A DNA stretch of 39,685 nt from an uncultured Bacilli bacterium (GCA_947630575.1 CANRIB010000009.1:1-39685), one strand, 5' to 3'. Positions 29,501 to 38,498 are shown, counted from the first letter of the stretch. A program made the numbers and translations. The notes: generated from the letters alone by a model not told the origin.

Positions 29501-29928
29501 ATTTATTTAGAATTGCAATGGCTATACCTAATTGTTATGTTGCAAGTATTTCTTTGGGAGCAAATATGATGCAGGCGATAAAAGCAGTAAAAGAAGCAAT
29601 GGAACATAAAGGACCTGCTTTATTAATCGCGTATTCTCCTTGTATAGAACAAGGAATAAAAACAGGGATGGCTCATTCAATTGAAGAAGAGAAAATAGCT
29701 AGTGAAGTTGGTTATACTTTGTTAATGCGTTATAATCCAGTTGAAGAAAAACTTTATATGGATAATAAAGAACCAATTTTTGATAATTATGAAAATTTCT
29801 TAGATAATGAAGTTAGATATAATGCTTTAAAAATTAAAGACGATGTTTTAGCTAAAGAACTTTTAAATGAACAAAAAGAATATGCTAAAAAAAGATATAA
29901 TTATTATAAAGAATTAAGTGAAAGATAA
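26575..29928 (+). CDS. nifJ: Pyruvate:ferredoxin (flavodoxin) oxidoreductase
   Basis: YPITPSSPMA; two 4Fe-4S motifs CIQCGKCSFVCP and CTECGLCITECP; GDGWAYDIGFGGLDH; SNTGGQASKA. Confidence 0.96.
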   Translation: MKICDGNKACSDIAYYFSEICSIYPITPSSPMASNIDSLKENKLNLFDSPVKLIEMQSEAGAAGALHGALISGSLASTFTASQGLLLMMPNLYKIAGEMLPGVIHVASRTVATNALSIFGDHSDVYAMRPTGVAMLASSNVFDAQNLAAVAHLAAIKGSIPFLHFFDGFRTSHEISSIAELDVNKLKNIIPWEEINDFKNRALNIGTDVERGLAFNEDIYFQTQEARNKYYDKLPDIVNNYMLEINKIMGTHYKPFNYYGDIEATKVIVAMGSVTDTIKLVVDKEIKTGEKVGLITVHLYRPFSKDYLLKVLPKTVKKVAVLDRTKEAGANGEPLYLDIVNALKDIDIKVVGGRYGLSSKNTTPADIKSVYTMLDKELKNNFTIGIIDDITNTSLPKEDYNIELDVEEFLIYGYGSDGMVSASKDILKILGEKDYFVNGYFSYDSKKSGGVTVSNLRVGKKKINAPYYVTNPKLVVVTKLEYFKKFEMINNIVKDGIIIINTNKNKDEILEAISNKDKKIIQDRNVKLLVVDADKIALECGIKGKISRIMEMLILDGLGINEALAILEERIKKQFKTKGDNIVKSNILAIKEAKKELKRIEIKVSNETIKQESLDIFSKINKRMGDSLTVGELACFKDGAFPNGLSRFEKRAVNKMAPKWIKENCIQCGKCSFVCPHAVIRAFIKKDKDSDSIPYLINKEYNYQILVSEVDCTECGLCITECPGKNGKKALEFGPIELDKQKNANNYFNNYENPEIFNKFNVAGASLCKPKLEFSGACAGCGETPYINLITRLYGNELVIANATGCSSIYGGSAPSTPYTIPWANSLFEDNAEFALGMHLSYENKRNLIVKIMQEEMDKVKPKVKEQFEKFLNNKDDFKKTMEVKQELINLPIPDKLKDLINYIPARTVLALGGDGWAYDIGFGGLDHVLSTNENIKVLVLDTEVYSNTGGQASKASRIGQVAEFADLGKKTTKKDLFRIAMAIPNCYVASISLGANMMQAIKAVKEAMEHKGPALLIAYSPCIEQGIKTGMAHSIEEEKIASEVGYTLLMRYNPVEEKLYMDNKEPIFDNYENFLDNEVRYNALKIKDDVLAKELLNEQKEYAKKRYNYYKELSER

Positions 29929-29951
29929 GTAAAAAACTATATAGATAGAAG

Positions 29952-31160
29952 GTGATAAAGATAATAATACGAGAAGAATATCTGGAAGAATTAAAAAGAT
30001 GGAAAGATAAAGATTTAATTAAAATTGTTACAGGAGTAAGAGGAAGTGGGAAATCTACTTTGTTTCAATTATTTATTGAGTATTTAAAAGATATTGGTAT
30101 AAGTGATGAACAAATAATACAAATAAATTTAGAAGATGCTAATTATGATTTTAAAGATTATAAAGAATTATATAGTTATATAGATAAGAAAATTGACAAG
30201 CATAAAAATTGTTATGTATTTTTGGATGAAATACAAAATGTTTTAGAATTTCAAAAGGCAGTAGATAGTTTATATATAAAAAAGAATGTTGATGTTTATA
30301 TTACAGGTTCAAATGCTTATTTATTATCTGGAGAACTTGCTACTCTTTTATCTGGTAGATATGTAGAAATAAAAATGTTGCCTCTTTCTTTTAAGGAATA
30401 TGTATCAGCATTTAATGATAATAATTATTATCAATTGTTTTTAGATTATATGAAGAATGGGGGAATGCCTGGGAATATTGATATACTTAAAAATAATCCT
30501 AATGATATAGATAAATATTTAGATGGAATATTTTCAACAATTGTTTATAAAGATATAATGGCAAGAAATAATATTTCTGATAAAATGTTGCTAGAAAGTA
30601 TTATAAAGTTTTTGTTTGATAGTATAGGTAGTCCTGTGTCAACTAAAAAAATAAGTGATACTTTAACTAGTAGAGGTATTAATACAAGCAATCATACTGT
30701 AGAGAATTATATAACAGCATTTTTAGAAAGTTTTTTAATATATAAAGCAGAAAGATTTGATGTTAAAGGAAAGAACTTGCTTGCAAGAGATTATAAATAT
30801 TATGCAGTGGATGTAGGGCTTAGAAGTTATTTATTGGGTAAAAAAGCTGATAGTGATATGGGACATATACTAGAGAATATTGTATATTTAGAATTGCTTA
30901 GAAGAGGTTATAGGGTATATGTTGGTAAAGTGGATGATTTAGAAGTTGACTTTGTAGCTGAAAATAGAGATGGTTTAAAATATTATCAAGTAGCATTGTC
31001 TGTTAGAGATGAGAAAGTTTTAGAAAGAGAACTTAAGTCATTACAAAAAACAGGAGATTATTATCCTAAAATATTATTGACTTTGGATATGGATTTAGAA
31101 GCTGATTATAATGGCATAAGAAAGATTAATGTTGTTGATTGGTTATTAAAAGGAGAATAA
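29952..31160 (+). CDS. AAA+ ATPase, DUF4143-type ATP-binding protein
   Basis: KIVTGVRGSGKSTLF Walker A, YVFLDEIQNV Walker B, VYITGSNAYLLSGELATLLSGRYVEIKMLPLSFKEY. Confidence 0.9.
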   Translation: MIKIIIREEYLEELKRWKDKDLIKIVTGVRGSGKSTLFQLFIEYLKDIGISDEQIIQINLEDANYDFKDYKELYSYIDKKIDKHKNCYVFLDEIQNVLEFQKAVDSLYIKKNVDVYITGSNAYLLSGELATLLSGRYVEIKMLPLSFKEYVSAFNDNNYYQLFLDYMKNGGMPGNIDILKNNPNDIDKYLDGIFSTIVYKDIMARNNISDKMLLESIIKFLFDSIGSPVSTKKISDTLTSRGINTSNHTVENYITAFLESFLIYKAERFDVKGKNLLARDYKYYAVDVGLRSYLLGKKADSDMGHILENIVYLELLRRGYRVYVGKVDDLEVDFVAENRDGLKYYQVALSVRDEKVLERELKSLQKTGDYYPKILLTLDMDLEADYNGIRKINVVDWLLKGE

Positions 31161-31192
31161 AAAACTATTAAAGCATAAATTTTAATAGTTTT
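31161..31192. terminator. Bidirectional terminator
   Basis: AAAACTATTAAA / TTTAATAGTTTT perfect 12-bp stem between convergent genes. Confidence 0.8.
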
Positions 31193-31627
31193 TTATATTC
31201 TTCCTAATAAATAATCAGCAGAAACATTATATTTTTTACATATTTCATATAGAAAAGGAGTAGCAATTAAATATCTTCCGCGTTCGTAATCGGCAATAGT
31301 TGATTGAGTTGTATTTAAAATATTGGCAAGTTTTGCTTGAGTGATTTTTCTTTCTTTTCTAAAATTTTTGATTCTTAATCCACTTATTTTTTTATCTAAT
31401 TCTTTATTTATAATTTTATATTTTTTAGTATTATTTAAACCTAAAATATAATCTATAGAAACAGTGTAATAATTTGCTATGTCGTTTAATCTTTCTAAAG
31501 GAAGCACTCTTTCTTGGGTTTCGTAATGATTATATGTTATTCTTGCAATACCAAAAATATTCGCTATTTGTTCTTGTGTTAAGTTTTTTTCCATTCTTAA
31601 TTCTTTAAGTTTATTTCCAAAATTCAT
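31193..31627 (-). CDS. XRE-family transcriptional regulator with tandem HTH_3 domains
   Basis: LKELRMEKNLTQEQIANIFGIARITYNHYETQ and IKNFRKERKITQAKLANILNTTQSTIADYERGR. Confidence 0.92.
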   Translation of the reverse strand: MNFGNKLKELRMEKNLTQEQIANIFGIARITYNHYETQERVLPLERLNDIANYYTVSIDYILGLNNTKKYKIINKELDKKISGLRIKNFRKERKITQAKLANILNTTQSTIADYERGRYLIATPFLYEICKKYNVSADYLLGRI

Positions 31628-31700
31628 TTATATCACCGATTATATTTTCTCATTAATTATCAAAACTCTAAATTGTATGGTTCAAAATGCGATATTTTTC

Positions 31701-31729
31701 TTGACTTTTAATATTTGAGATATTATAAT
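31701..31729 (+). promoter_or_regulatory. Sigma-A-type promoter of the surface protein gene
   Basis: TTGACT - 17 nt - TATAAT. Confidence 0.8.
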
Positions 31730-31795
31730 TTTATTATAAAGAGTGGTTCTCTAATATATTAGAAATTGTAATGAAAAGGTAAGTGAAAAAAAGTT

Positions 31796-33646
31796 ATGGA
31801 AAAGAATAAAAGAGTATTGATAGTATTGGGAATATTAATCGTAGGGATAGGAATATCTTTAGCCTATTTTGTAGGAAAAATGTTAACAGGAGGAGAAGGA
31901 GCAACAACAAAAGTATTAACAGCCAATATTAAGAATTCCGAAGTAACTATAGAGGGAATATTAAATATAGAAGATTATGATATGTTACCAGGACATCAAA
32001 GTGCTTCAGGAATAAAAGTAAATGCAAAAGGAAATAATGAATTAATCCCATTTAATATAATATGGGAAGGAACAAATACTTTAGGTAGTAAATTAAAGTT
32101 TAAAGTATATAAATCAAGTAAACAATTAAATGTAGATATAAAATGTAATGAAGTAAGAAAACCAACAGGAGGAGGAACAATGCTATATGAAGAGTGTAGC
32201 ATAAATAGTGAAGAAGAATTAGGAGAAGTAATACAAGAAGGAGAAATACCAATAAGTGAAGTATCAGAAAAAGTAAATATAGCATTAGACCAATTTATAA
32301 CATCAACAGAAGAACCTGGAACGGATATATATTACTATGTGATAATTGAATATCCAAATGAAGATAAGATTCAAAATGACGATATGTTAGATAAATCATT
32401 TAAAGGAGAGTTAAAAATAGAAGCATCAGAAACAGAGGCAGATGTAAATATATTTGCAGCATATATAGAACAAGAAGATGGGAGTTATGAGAAAGTAGAA
32501 GATATACCTCAAGAAGGATATACAATAAACAAAGATAAGAGTAAATGTAGTAATGGAGCAATACCAAATTGGGATATATCAAATAAAAGATTATATATAG
32601 ATAATTTTAAGAAAATAGGAACAGAATGTTATTTGTATTTTGAAAAAGAACCTGCTAAGGATATTATCTTAATGGAGAGAAGTATAAATGAAATTCAAAT
32701 TCCATTTACGGGTCCAGATAAAATAGAACATAAGACAACTAACAATAAATCTGATTTATATATAAGTGAAGATGATTTAGGAAATACTTATTACTTTAGA
32801 GGAATAGTAAATGATAATTGGATTAAATTTGGGCAAACAATAGAAGGAAAAGATTTATACTGGAGAATTATCAGAATAAATGGAAATGGCTCAATTAGGA
32901 TTATTTATAACGGAACAAGTACTGAGGCAACAGGTTCAAATACGCAGTTATCATCTACGAGTGCATTTAATTCAGATAGTGGAGATAATATGTATGTAGG
33001 ATATATGTACGGAAGTAGTTCTGATGATTACACAACAACTCATGCTAATGATAATAAAAGTACAATTTTAAAAGAGCTAGAAAGATGGTTTGTTGAAGAT
33101 ACGAATTTAGATGACTTAGTGGGATTATTAGATAAAGAAGCAGGATTTTGTAATGATAGAGAAGTAAAAAAAGTAGGAAGTTATTATACAGGAAATGGAA
33201 CCGGTACATTAAATACATCTTATGCGCCATATGTAAGATTAACTAATGGAAGTAATTGGGATAATCAAACACCAACTTTTAAATGTAGTCAAAATAATGA
33301 TAATTTCACAGTAGTAGGAAGTTCGAATGGTAATCAAAAATTAACTTATCCAGTAGGACTTATAACTAGTGATGAAGTAGTATATGCTGGAGGCACTGGA
33401 GGAAGTACAGTAGGTATATCTAATACTAGTTATTATTTATATACAGGGGAATATTATTGGACAATGTCTCCATGTCATTTTGATACTGTTTCTTCAGATA
33501 TGTTCTTTGTTGATATAAATGGAAATGTAAATGGTCATCGTGTACTTTACTCTCGTGGCGTTAGACCTGTAATAAATCTCTCTGCTAATATAAAATTATC
33601 AGGTGATGGAACATATACTAATCCATATGTAGTAGAAAATACTTGA
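31796..33646 (+). CDS. Large membrane-anchored surface protein with C-terminal lectin-like/DUF6273-like domain
   Basis: N-terminal TM anchor RVLIVLGILIVGIGISLAYFVGKML; C-terminus YYWTMSPCHFDTVSSDMFFVDINGNV...SRGVRPVINLSANI. Confidence 0.6.
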   Translation: MEKNKRVLIVLGILIVGIGISLAYFVGKMLTGGEGATTKVLTANIKNSEVTIEGILNIEDYDMLPGHQSASGIKVNAKGNNELIPFNIIWEGTNTLGSKLKFKVYKSSKQLNVDIKCNEVRKPTGGGTMLYEECSINSEEELGEVIQEGEIPISEVSEKVNIALDQFITSTEEPGTDIYYYVIIEYPNEDKIQNDDMLDKSFKGELKIEASETEADVNIFAAYIEQEDGSYEKVEDIPQEGYTINKDKSKCSNGAIPNWDISNKRLYIDNFKKIGTECYLYFEKEPAKDIILMERSINEIQIPFTGPDKIEHKTTNNKSDLYISEDDLGNTYYFRGIVNDNWIKFGQTIEGKDLYWRIIRINGNGSIRIIYNGTSTEATGSNTQLSSTSAFNSDSGDNMYVGYMYGSSSDDYTTTHANDNKSTILKELERWFVEDTNLDDLVGLLDKEAGFCNDREVKKVGSYYTGNGTGTLNTSYAPYVRLTNGSNWDNQTPTFKCSQNNDNFTVVGSSNGNQKLTYPVGLITSDEVVYAGGTGGSTVGISNTSYYLYTGEYYWTMSPCHFDTVSSDMFFVDINGNVNGHRVLYSRGVRPVINLSANIKLSGDGTYTNPYVVENT

Positions 33647-33744
33647 TAAATAAATAAAATAATAAAAAATAATTAATGTCTTGCTCATATTGCTTAACTA
33701 TCATATATGGGCAAGTAGATCTTCTTAGGTCTATCTTAATACTG

Positions 33745-33776
33745 GAATAGAGTTTAGGCTCTATTCTTTGTTTTTT
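33745..33776 (+). terminator. Intrinsic terminator downstream of the surface protein gene
   Basis: GAATAGAG-TTTAGG-CTCTATTC perfect 8-bp stem followed by TTTGTTTTTT. Confidence 0.8.
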
Positions 33777-33780
33777 AGGC

Positions 33781-33884
33781 AAAAAAAAAGAAGCTGCCCC
33801 CTGAAGACAGCTTCAAAAAGAATAAAAAGGGGTTGACTAGTGTGATACTAGCACCAATTCGCCTTGTTAAGTGAATTGGTGATT
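33781..33884 (-). ncRNA. Candidate small structured RNA with its own promoter and terminator
   Basis: Minus strand: TTGACA-17-TAATAT promoter, hairpin CACCAATTC/GAATTGGTG, hairpin CTAGT/ACTAG, terminator GAAGCTG/CAGCTTC + nine T. Confidence 0.75.
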
Positions 33885-33887
33885 GTT

Positions 33888-33916
33888 ATATTAAAGGATA
33901 AACTGTTTTTTGTCAA
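33888..33916 (-). promoter_or_regulatory. Near-consensus sigma-A promoter for the small RNA
   Basis: Minus strand TTGACA (33916-33911), 17-nt spacer, TAATAT (33893-33888). Confidence 0.85.
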
Positions 33917-33984
33917 CACTTTTCGTAATATTTTTTTAAAATAATTTACAAAGGTCAATTAGTTTGCTAAAATTAAGATGGTAG

Positions 33985-35616
33985 GTGTTAGAAATGATAT
34001 TAAAAAAGCCTTATGCATTTATTATTAAACATTTTAGGATGATTCATTTAATTTTATTAATTCCAATGCTTTATTTAGCATTTGCTACTAGAGGAATAGT
34101 TACTTTCTTTAGGGATTATGTTAGTAATGGATATATGGTAGGGGCTAATATTGTTTTATCTAATTTAACTAGTACTTATATAAATATATATATATATTTG
34201 GCTATTATTTTAATATTGGCTATTTTGATAACTTTATCGCTGGTGTTACAAAATAAAAGTAAGCCAACTAGATTATATAATATGGGAATATTATATTATT
34301 TAGGGTTATTTGCTCTTATTACAGGTTGTTTTGTTGTCTTTGGAATGATTGAAAATGATACACTTGATAATACCTTTGCAAGAATCTTAAGAGATTTAAG
34401 CATGCTTATTTATTATGGGCAGTATATATTTATTGTTTATGTGTTAATTCGTGGGGTTGGGTTTAATATAAGGCAGTTTAATTTTAAGGATGACTTGGAA
34501 GATTTAAAGATTAGTGCTGAAGATAGTGAAGAGTTTGAGTTTTTAGTTGGAAGAGATACATATAAGACAAAAAGAAATATTAGAAGATTTTTAAGAGAAT
34601 TAAAATATTATTATAAAGAGAATAAGTTTATTTTTACAATTATCTTTATTGTTATTGGGGGGGTAATTGTAACAAGTATGTTTATGAAAAAAGAAGTATA
34701 TGATAGGGTATATAAAGAGGGTGAGGCAACTTCTTTTGGGTATCTTAATATATCAATGGAAGGGGCTTATATTTCTAATTTAGATTTAAGAGGACAAGTT
34801 ATAAAAGAGGATAAAACATATGTGATTGTTAAAATTAATGTTAGTAATAGATTTAGAGATGATAAAACATTTAATTATGCGAATGTTCAATTAGTTGTTA
34901 ATACACTTAGAATTTCACCATCAATTACAATGGGAAATTATTTTGCTGATTTAGGTAATCCTTATGGGGGATCTTTAATTAAGGGTAATAGTGAAAACAC
35001 TTATATTTTAGTTTATGAGATAGATAAAAATTTAGTTCATGGGGGTAAATATGAATTAGAAGCATATTCTGGAACGGATGTTTCACAGGGAGGAATTGGA
35101 GTAGCATTTAAAAAATTTAGAGTATCACCAGAAGTTATTGATGGAGAAGTAGAAACTTTAGATATAAATATGGGAAATGTTATAAATTTAGATAATACTG
35201 AAATGAAACAATCGAAAGTAGCAATTATTAATTATAGTTTAATGGGAAGATTTTCTTATAATTATCAGTATTGTGTTAATGCTGATAATTGTTATACATC
35301 TAGTAATGATTTATATATAAATCAAAATGAAATAGGAAAGCTAACATTAATGGTTATGGATTATAGTTTGCTTTTAGATGATGAAGCTACTTATATGGCA
35401 TATTCTAATAAAGATTTTAAGAACTTTTTTGCTGATTTTATGAGAATTAAATATACATTTAATGGGAAAGATTATTATAGTAATGTGTCTTTAATTAATC
35501 CTAATGGTTATACGGATAAATTAGTATTTAAAATAAATAGTAATATTAGTAGTGCAGATAGTATTAGTGCTATTATTACAATTAGAAATAAATCATTTGA
35601 TATTAAATTAAAATAA
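33985..35616 (+). CDS. Hypothetical polytopic membrane protein with large C-terminal, probably extracytoplasmic, domain
   Basis: ORF with several N-terminal TM segments, another TM at IFTIIFIVIGGVIVTSMFM, then beta-rich C-terminal region. Confidence 0.7.
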   Translation: MLEMILKKPYAFIIKHFRMIHLILLIPMLYLAFATRGIVTFFRDYVSNGYMVGANIVLSNLTSTYINIYIYLAIILILAILITLSLVLQNKSKPTRLYNMGILYYLGLFALITGCFVVFGMIENDTLDNTFARILRDLSMLIYYGQYIFIVYVLIRGVGFNIRQFNFKDDLEDLKISAEDSEEFEFLVGRDTYKTKRNIRRFLRELKYYYKENKFIFTIIFIVIGGVIVTSMFMKKEVYDRVYKEGEATSFGYLNISMEGAYISNLDLRGQVIKEDKTYVIVKINVSNRFRDDKTFNYANVQLVVNTLRISPSITMGNYFADLGNPYGGSLIKGNSENTYILVYEIDKNLVHGGKYELEAYSGTDVSQGGIGVAFKKFRVSPEVIDGEVETLDINMGNVINLDNTEMKQSKVAIINYSLMGRFSYNYQYCVNADNCYTSSNDLYINQNEIGKLTLMVMDYSLLLDDEATYMAYSNKDFKNFFADFMRIKYTFNGKDYYSNVSLINPNGYTDKLVFKINSNISSADSISAIITIRNKSFDIKLK

Positions 35617-35638
35617 AAGAACTATTTGGGTTCTTTTT
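35615..35638 (+). terminator. Intrinsic terminator
   Basis: AAAAGAAC / GTTCTTTT perfect stem with T-tract. Confidence 0.7.
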
Positions 35639-35639
35639 C

Positions 35640-35668
35640 TTGCTTTTTAAAGTTTAATTTGTTATGAT
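35640..35668 (+). promoter_or_regulatory. Sigma-A-type promoter of the RelA/SpoT gene
   Basis: TTGCTT - 17 nt - TATGAT. Confidence 0.65.
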
Positions 35669-35694
35669 AGCAGTATCTTAGGGAGGCTTGGGAT

Positions 35695-37161
35695 ATGTTT
35701 CAATTGTTATTATTAGAGTTACCAAAATATTTTACAGCAGAAGAAATAGCTTTAGTTATTAAGGCTCATGATTATGCAGCTTTAAAACATCAGGGAGTTT
35801 TTAGAGATAGTGGAGAACCATATATTACTCATCCGGAAAATGTGGCATATATTTTGTTTGATGAGATGGGATTACATGATGTAAATAGTGTATGTGCGGC
35901 CCTGCTTCATGATGTAATTGAAGATACTTTTACAAATAAAGAAGAAATAATTCAGGAATTTAATAAAGAAATAGCTTTTTTAGTGGAAGCTGTAACTAAA
36001 ATTAAAAATATTAATTTTGTTTCGAAAACTAAAAGAGAGCAAGATAATACATGTTTATTGTTACGAAGATTAATTATGGATTATCGGGTTATATTAATTA
36101 AATTAGCAGATAGACTTCATAATATGCGAACTATAGAGTTTAAGAAAATTAAAAAGAAAGCACATGCGAAAAGTTTAGAAACATTACAATTATTTGTGCC
36201 GATTGCCGATAGGATTGGAGCGTATAATATTAAATGTGAGTTAGAAGATTTGTGCTTTAAAGATTTGTATGCGAGTAAGTATAAAGAAATTAAAGGTATT
36301 ACTACTGATTATTTAACTAGACATCAAAGTGAAATAGAGGATATATTAAGAGAGATAAGATATGTATTACAATTAGAGGGTATAGATAATGAACTTAGGG
36401 TGAGATTTAAAAATGCTTATGCTTTATATAAGGAACTTAGAGTAAAACAAAAAATGTCAACTCTTCCAGATTTAATATCTTATCAAATAGAAGTAGAAAG
36501 TTTAAAAGAGTGTTATATAACATTAATGCTTATGCATGAAAAATATAAAGTGGCTAATAAAGGTTATTTTAGAGATTTTATTTCCAGTGCTAAACCTAAT
36601 GGATATAGAGCAATACATACAACTGTTACAGGTTTTAAAAATCATTATGTGCAGATGCAAATATTTACTAAGAATATGGGACTTATAAATAAATATGGGT
36701 TTGCAGTTTTAAGAGATTTATATCCGGATAAAAGTTTTAGAGAAATTCAAGAATATTTAATGACTAAAGATAGCTTTATGGCCTCAATTAAGGAAATAGA
36801 AGATTTATATATTATAGATAATGATAGTTTTTTAAAACAAGTTTATGGAGAATTATTAAAAGAACAAGTTCAGGTGTATGCAAAAGATGGGACTATGTAT
36901 AGTTTTCCTAAAGGGGCATGTGTTTTAGATTTTGCTTATAAGATTCATAGTGAGATTGGAGATAAAGCAGATAGGGCTTTGGTAAATGGTAAAATGGTAG
37001 GACTTAATTATGTTTTAAAAAATGAAGATGTAATTGAGGTTATAATTGATGAAAATAAATTAAAGCAAGATAGTTCATGTTTAGATTTTGTTGTGACGGC
37101 GATGGCTAAAAGAAAAATTAGAGAGGGAGTAAAAGAACTATCACGAACAAGAACAAAGTAA
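35695..37161 (+). CDS. RelA/SpoT family (p)ppGpp hydrolase/synthetase homolog (HD + synthetase-like + TGS, no ACT)
   Basis: HD hydrolase motifs THPENVAYIL, ALLHDVIEDT, KLADRLHNMRTI; GYRAIHTTVTG; TGS-like VYAKDGTMYSFPKGACVLDFAYKIHSEIGDKADRALVNG. Confidence 0.88.
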   Translation: MFQLLLLELPKYFTAEEIALVIKAHDYAALKHQGVFRDSGEPYITHPENVAYILFDEMGLHDVNSVCAALLHDVIEDTFTNKEEIIQEFNKEIAFLVEAVTKIKNINFVSKTKREQDNTCLLLRRLIMDYRVILIKLADRLHNMRTIEFKKIKKKAHAKSLETLQLFVPIADRIGAYNIKCELEDLCFKDLYASKYKEIKGITTDYLTRHQSEIEDILREIRYVLQLEGIDNELRVRFKNAYALYKELRVKQKMSTLPDLISYQIEVESLKECYITLMLMHEKYKVANKGYFRDFISSAKPNGYRAIHTTVTGFKNHYVQMQIFTKNMGLINKYGFAVLRDLYPDKSFREIQEYLMTKDSFMASIKEIEDLYIIDNDSFLKQVYGELLKEQVQVYAKDGTMYSFPKGACVLDFAYKIHSEIGDKADRALVNGKMVGLNYVLKNEDVIEVIIDENKLKQDSSCLDFVVTAMAKRKIREGVKELSRTRTK

Positions 37162-37191
37162 ATAGATTAGAAAACTTTAGCTCTTTATAAC

Positions 37192-37220
37192 TTGAAAATA
37201 GATAGAAATTAAAGTATAAT
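37192..37220 (+). promoter_or_regulatory. Sigma-A-type promoter of ftsA
   Basis: TTGAAA - 17 nt - TATAAT. Confidence 0.75.
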
Positions 37221-37242
37221 TAGAACAGAATAGGTGGATGCT

Positions 37243-38487
37243 ATGAGGAAGATTATAGCTAGTTTAGACATTGGAGATAGTTCAATTAAACTAATTGTGG
37301 GTGAATTCGTTAAAAATTCATTAAATATTCTTTGTGTTTCTGAAATTCCAAGTAAAGGAATTAAAAAGGGTTTAATTAATAATAGAGAAGAGTTAATACC
37401 AGTTTTAAAAGAGGTATTTCATAAAGCAGAGGAAATGATGGGGCTTGCCATAAAAGAAGTAGTACTTGCAGTGCCAGCATATTATACGGAAGTTTTGATT
37501 AGTGAGGGAAGTACTACGATAACTAATGAAGATAAAGTAATTGAGCATCAAGATTTAATTAGAGCAATGCAAGCCGCAAGTTATAATAAAATAAATGAAG
37601 ATCAAGAGCTTGTGAGTATTATTCCGACAAGATATAAAATAAATAATGAAGAAATAGTTAAAAATCCAATAAATATGTTAGGAAATAAATTAACAGTTAA
37701 AGCAGTATTAATTACAGTACCAAAAGCAACAGTAAATCCTTTTATAAATGTTTTACAAAAAATAGGAGTAAAAGTGTTAGATGTAGTTACAACACCTCTG
37801 GGAGATTATGAAGCTAATAAAACTAAAGAGATGGCAGGTCTTTTGGGAGCAGTAATAAATATTGGAGCAGAAACTACGACAGTATCTATTTTTAATAAAG
37901 GCATTTTAATGAAATCAGAAGTTATTGAGCTCGGTGGTTCTTCAATAGATAGTGATATTGCTTATATTTATAAGATAACTAAGAAAGATGCGAAAGATTT
38001 AAAAATAAATTTAGGTTTGGCAGTTCCTGATATGGCTAATGGACAAGAAAAGGTTAGTTTGACAGATAGATTGGGAGAAAAAATTGTTATTAATCAAAAA
38101 GATTTAAGTGAAATAATTGAAAGTAGATTAGAAGAAATATTAGAATTAGCTAAAAAACAAATGAATTTGCTAACAAAGAAAAATATTGAATATATAATTG
38201 TAACAGGAGGAACAACAGAAATAGGAGATTTTAATATTTTGCTTGATAAAGTCTTTACTAAATCGCATATTCTTGGTAAAATAGATATTGTAGGTGTTAG
38301 AAATAATAAGTTTAGCACAAGTATTGGAACCATTAAATACTATAATGGAAGATTAAAATTGAAAAATAAGGAATATTCGGTTTTTAATTTTGATGAGTTA
38401 GAAGCATTAAGTGGTGCTCATAAAAAAGTTAATATAAATGAGAATTCAATATTAGGAAAATTATTTGGATATTTTTTTGATAGTTAA
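37243..38487 (+). CDS. ftsA: Cell division protein FtsA
   Basis: [53 protein letters not shown]; directly upstream of ftsZ. Confidence 0.93.
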   Translation: MRKIIASLDIGDSSIKLIVGEFVKNSLNILCVSEIPSKGIKKGLINNREELIPVLKEVFHKAEEMMGLAIKEVVLAVPAYYTEVLISEGSTTITNEDKVIEHQDLIRAMQAASYNKINEDQELVSIIPTRYKINNEEIVKNPINMLGNKLTVKAVLITVPKATVNPFINVLQKIGVKVLDVVTTPLGDYEANKTKEMAGLLGAVINIGAETTTVSIFNKGILMKSEVIELGGSSIDSDIAYIYKITKKDAKDLKINLGLAVPDMANGQEKVSLTDRLGEKIVINQKDLSEIIESRLEEILELAKKQMNLLTKKNIEYIIVTGGTTEIGDFNILLDKVFTKSHILGKIDIVGVRNNKFSTSIGTIKYYNGRLKLKNKEYSVFNFDELEALSGAHKKVNINENSILGKLFGYFFDS

Positions 38488-38498
38488 GGAGAGTGCGT

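Noticed and set aside
32100-33230. Leu/Tyr-rich minus-strand ORFs within the surface protein gene
   Set aside because: Antisense shadow ORFs from A-rich coding sequence; no RBS or family support
33676-33750. Short ORF MSCSYCLTIIYGQVDLLRSILILE as a possible type I toxin opposite the small RNA
   Set aside because: It does not overlap the minus-strand RNA, has no clear RBS, and its bases are explained by the hairpins
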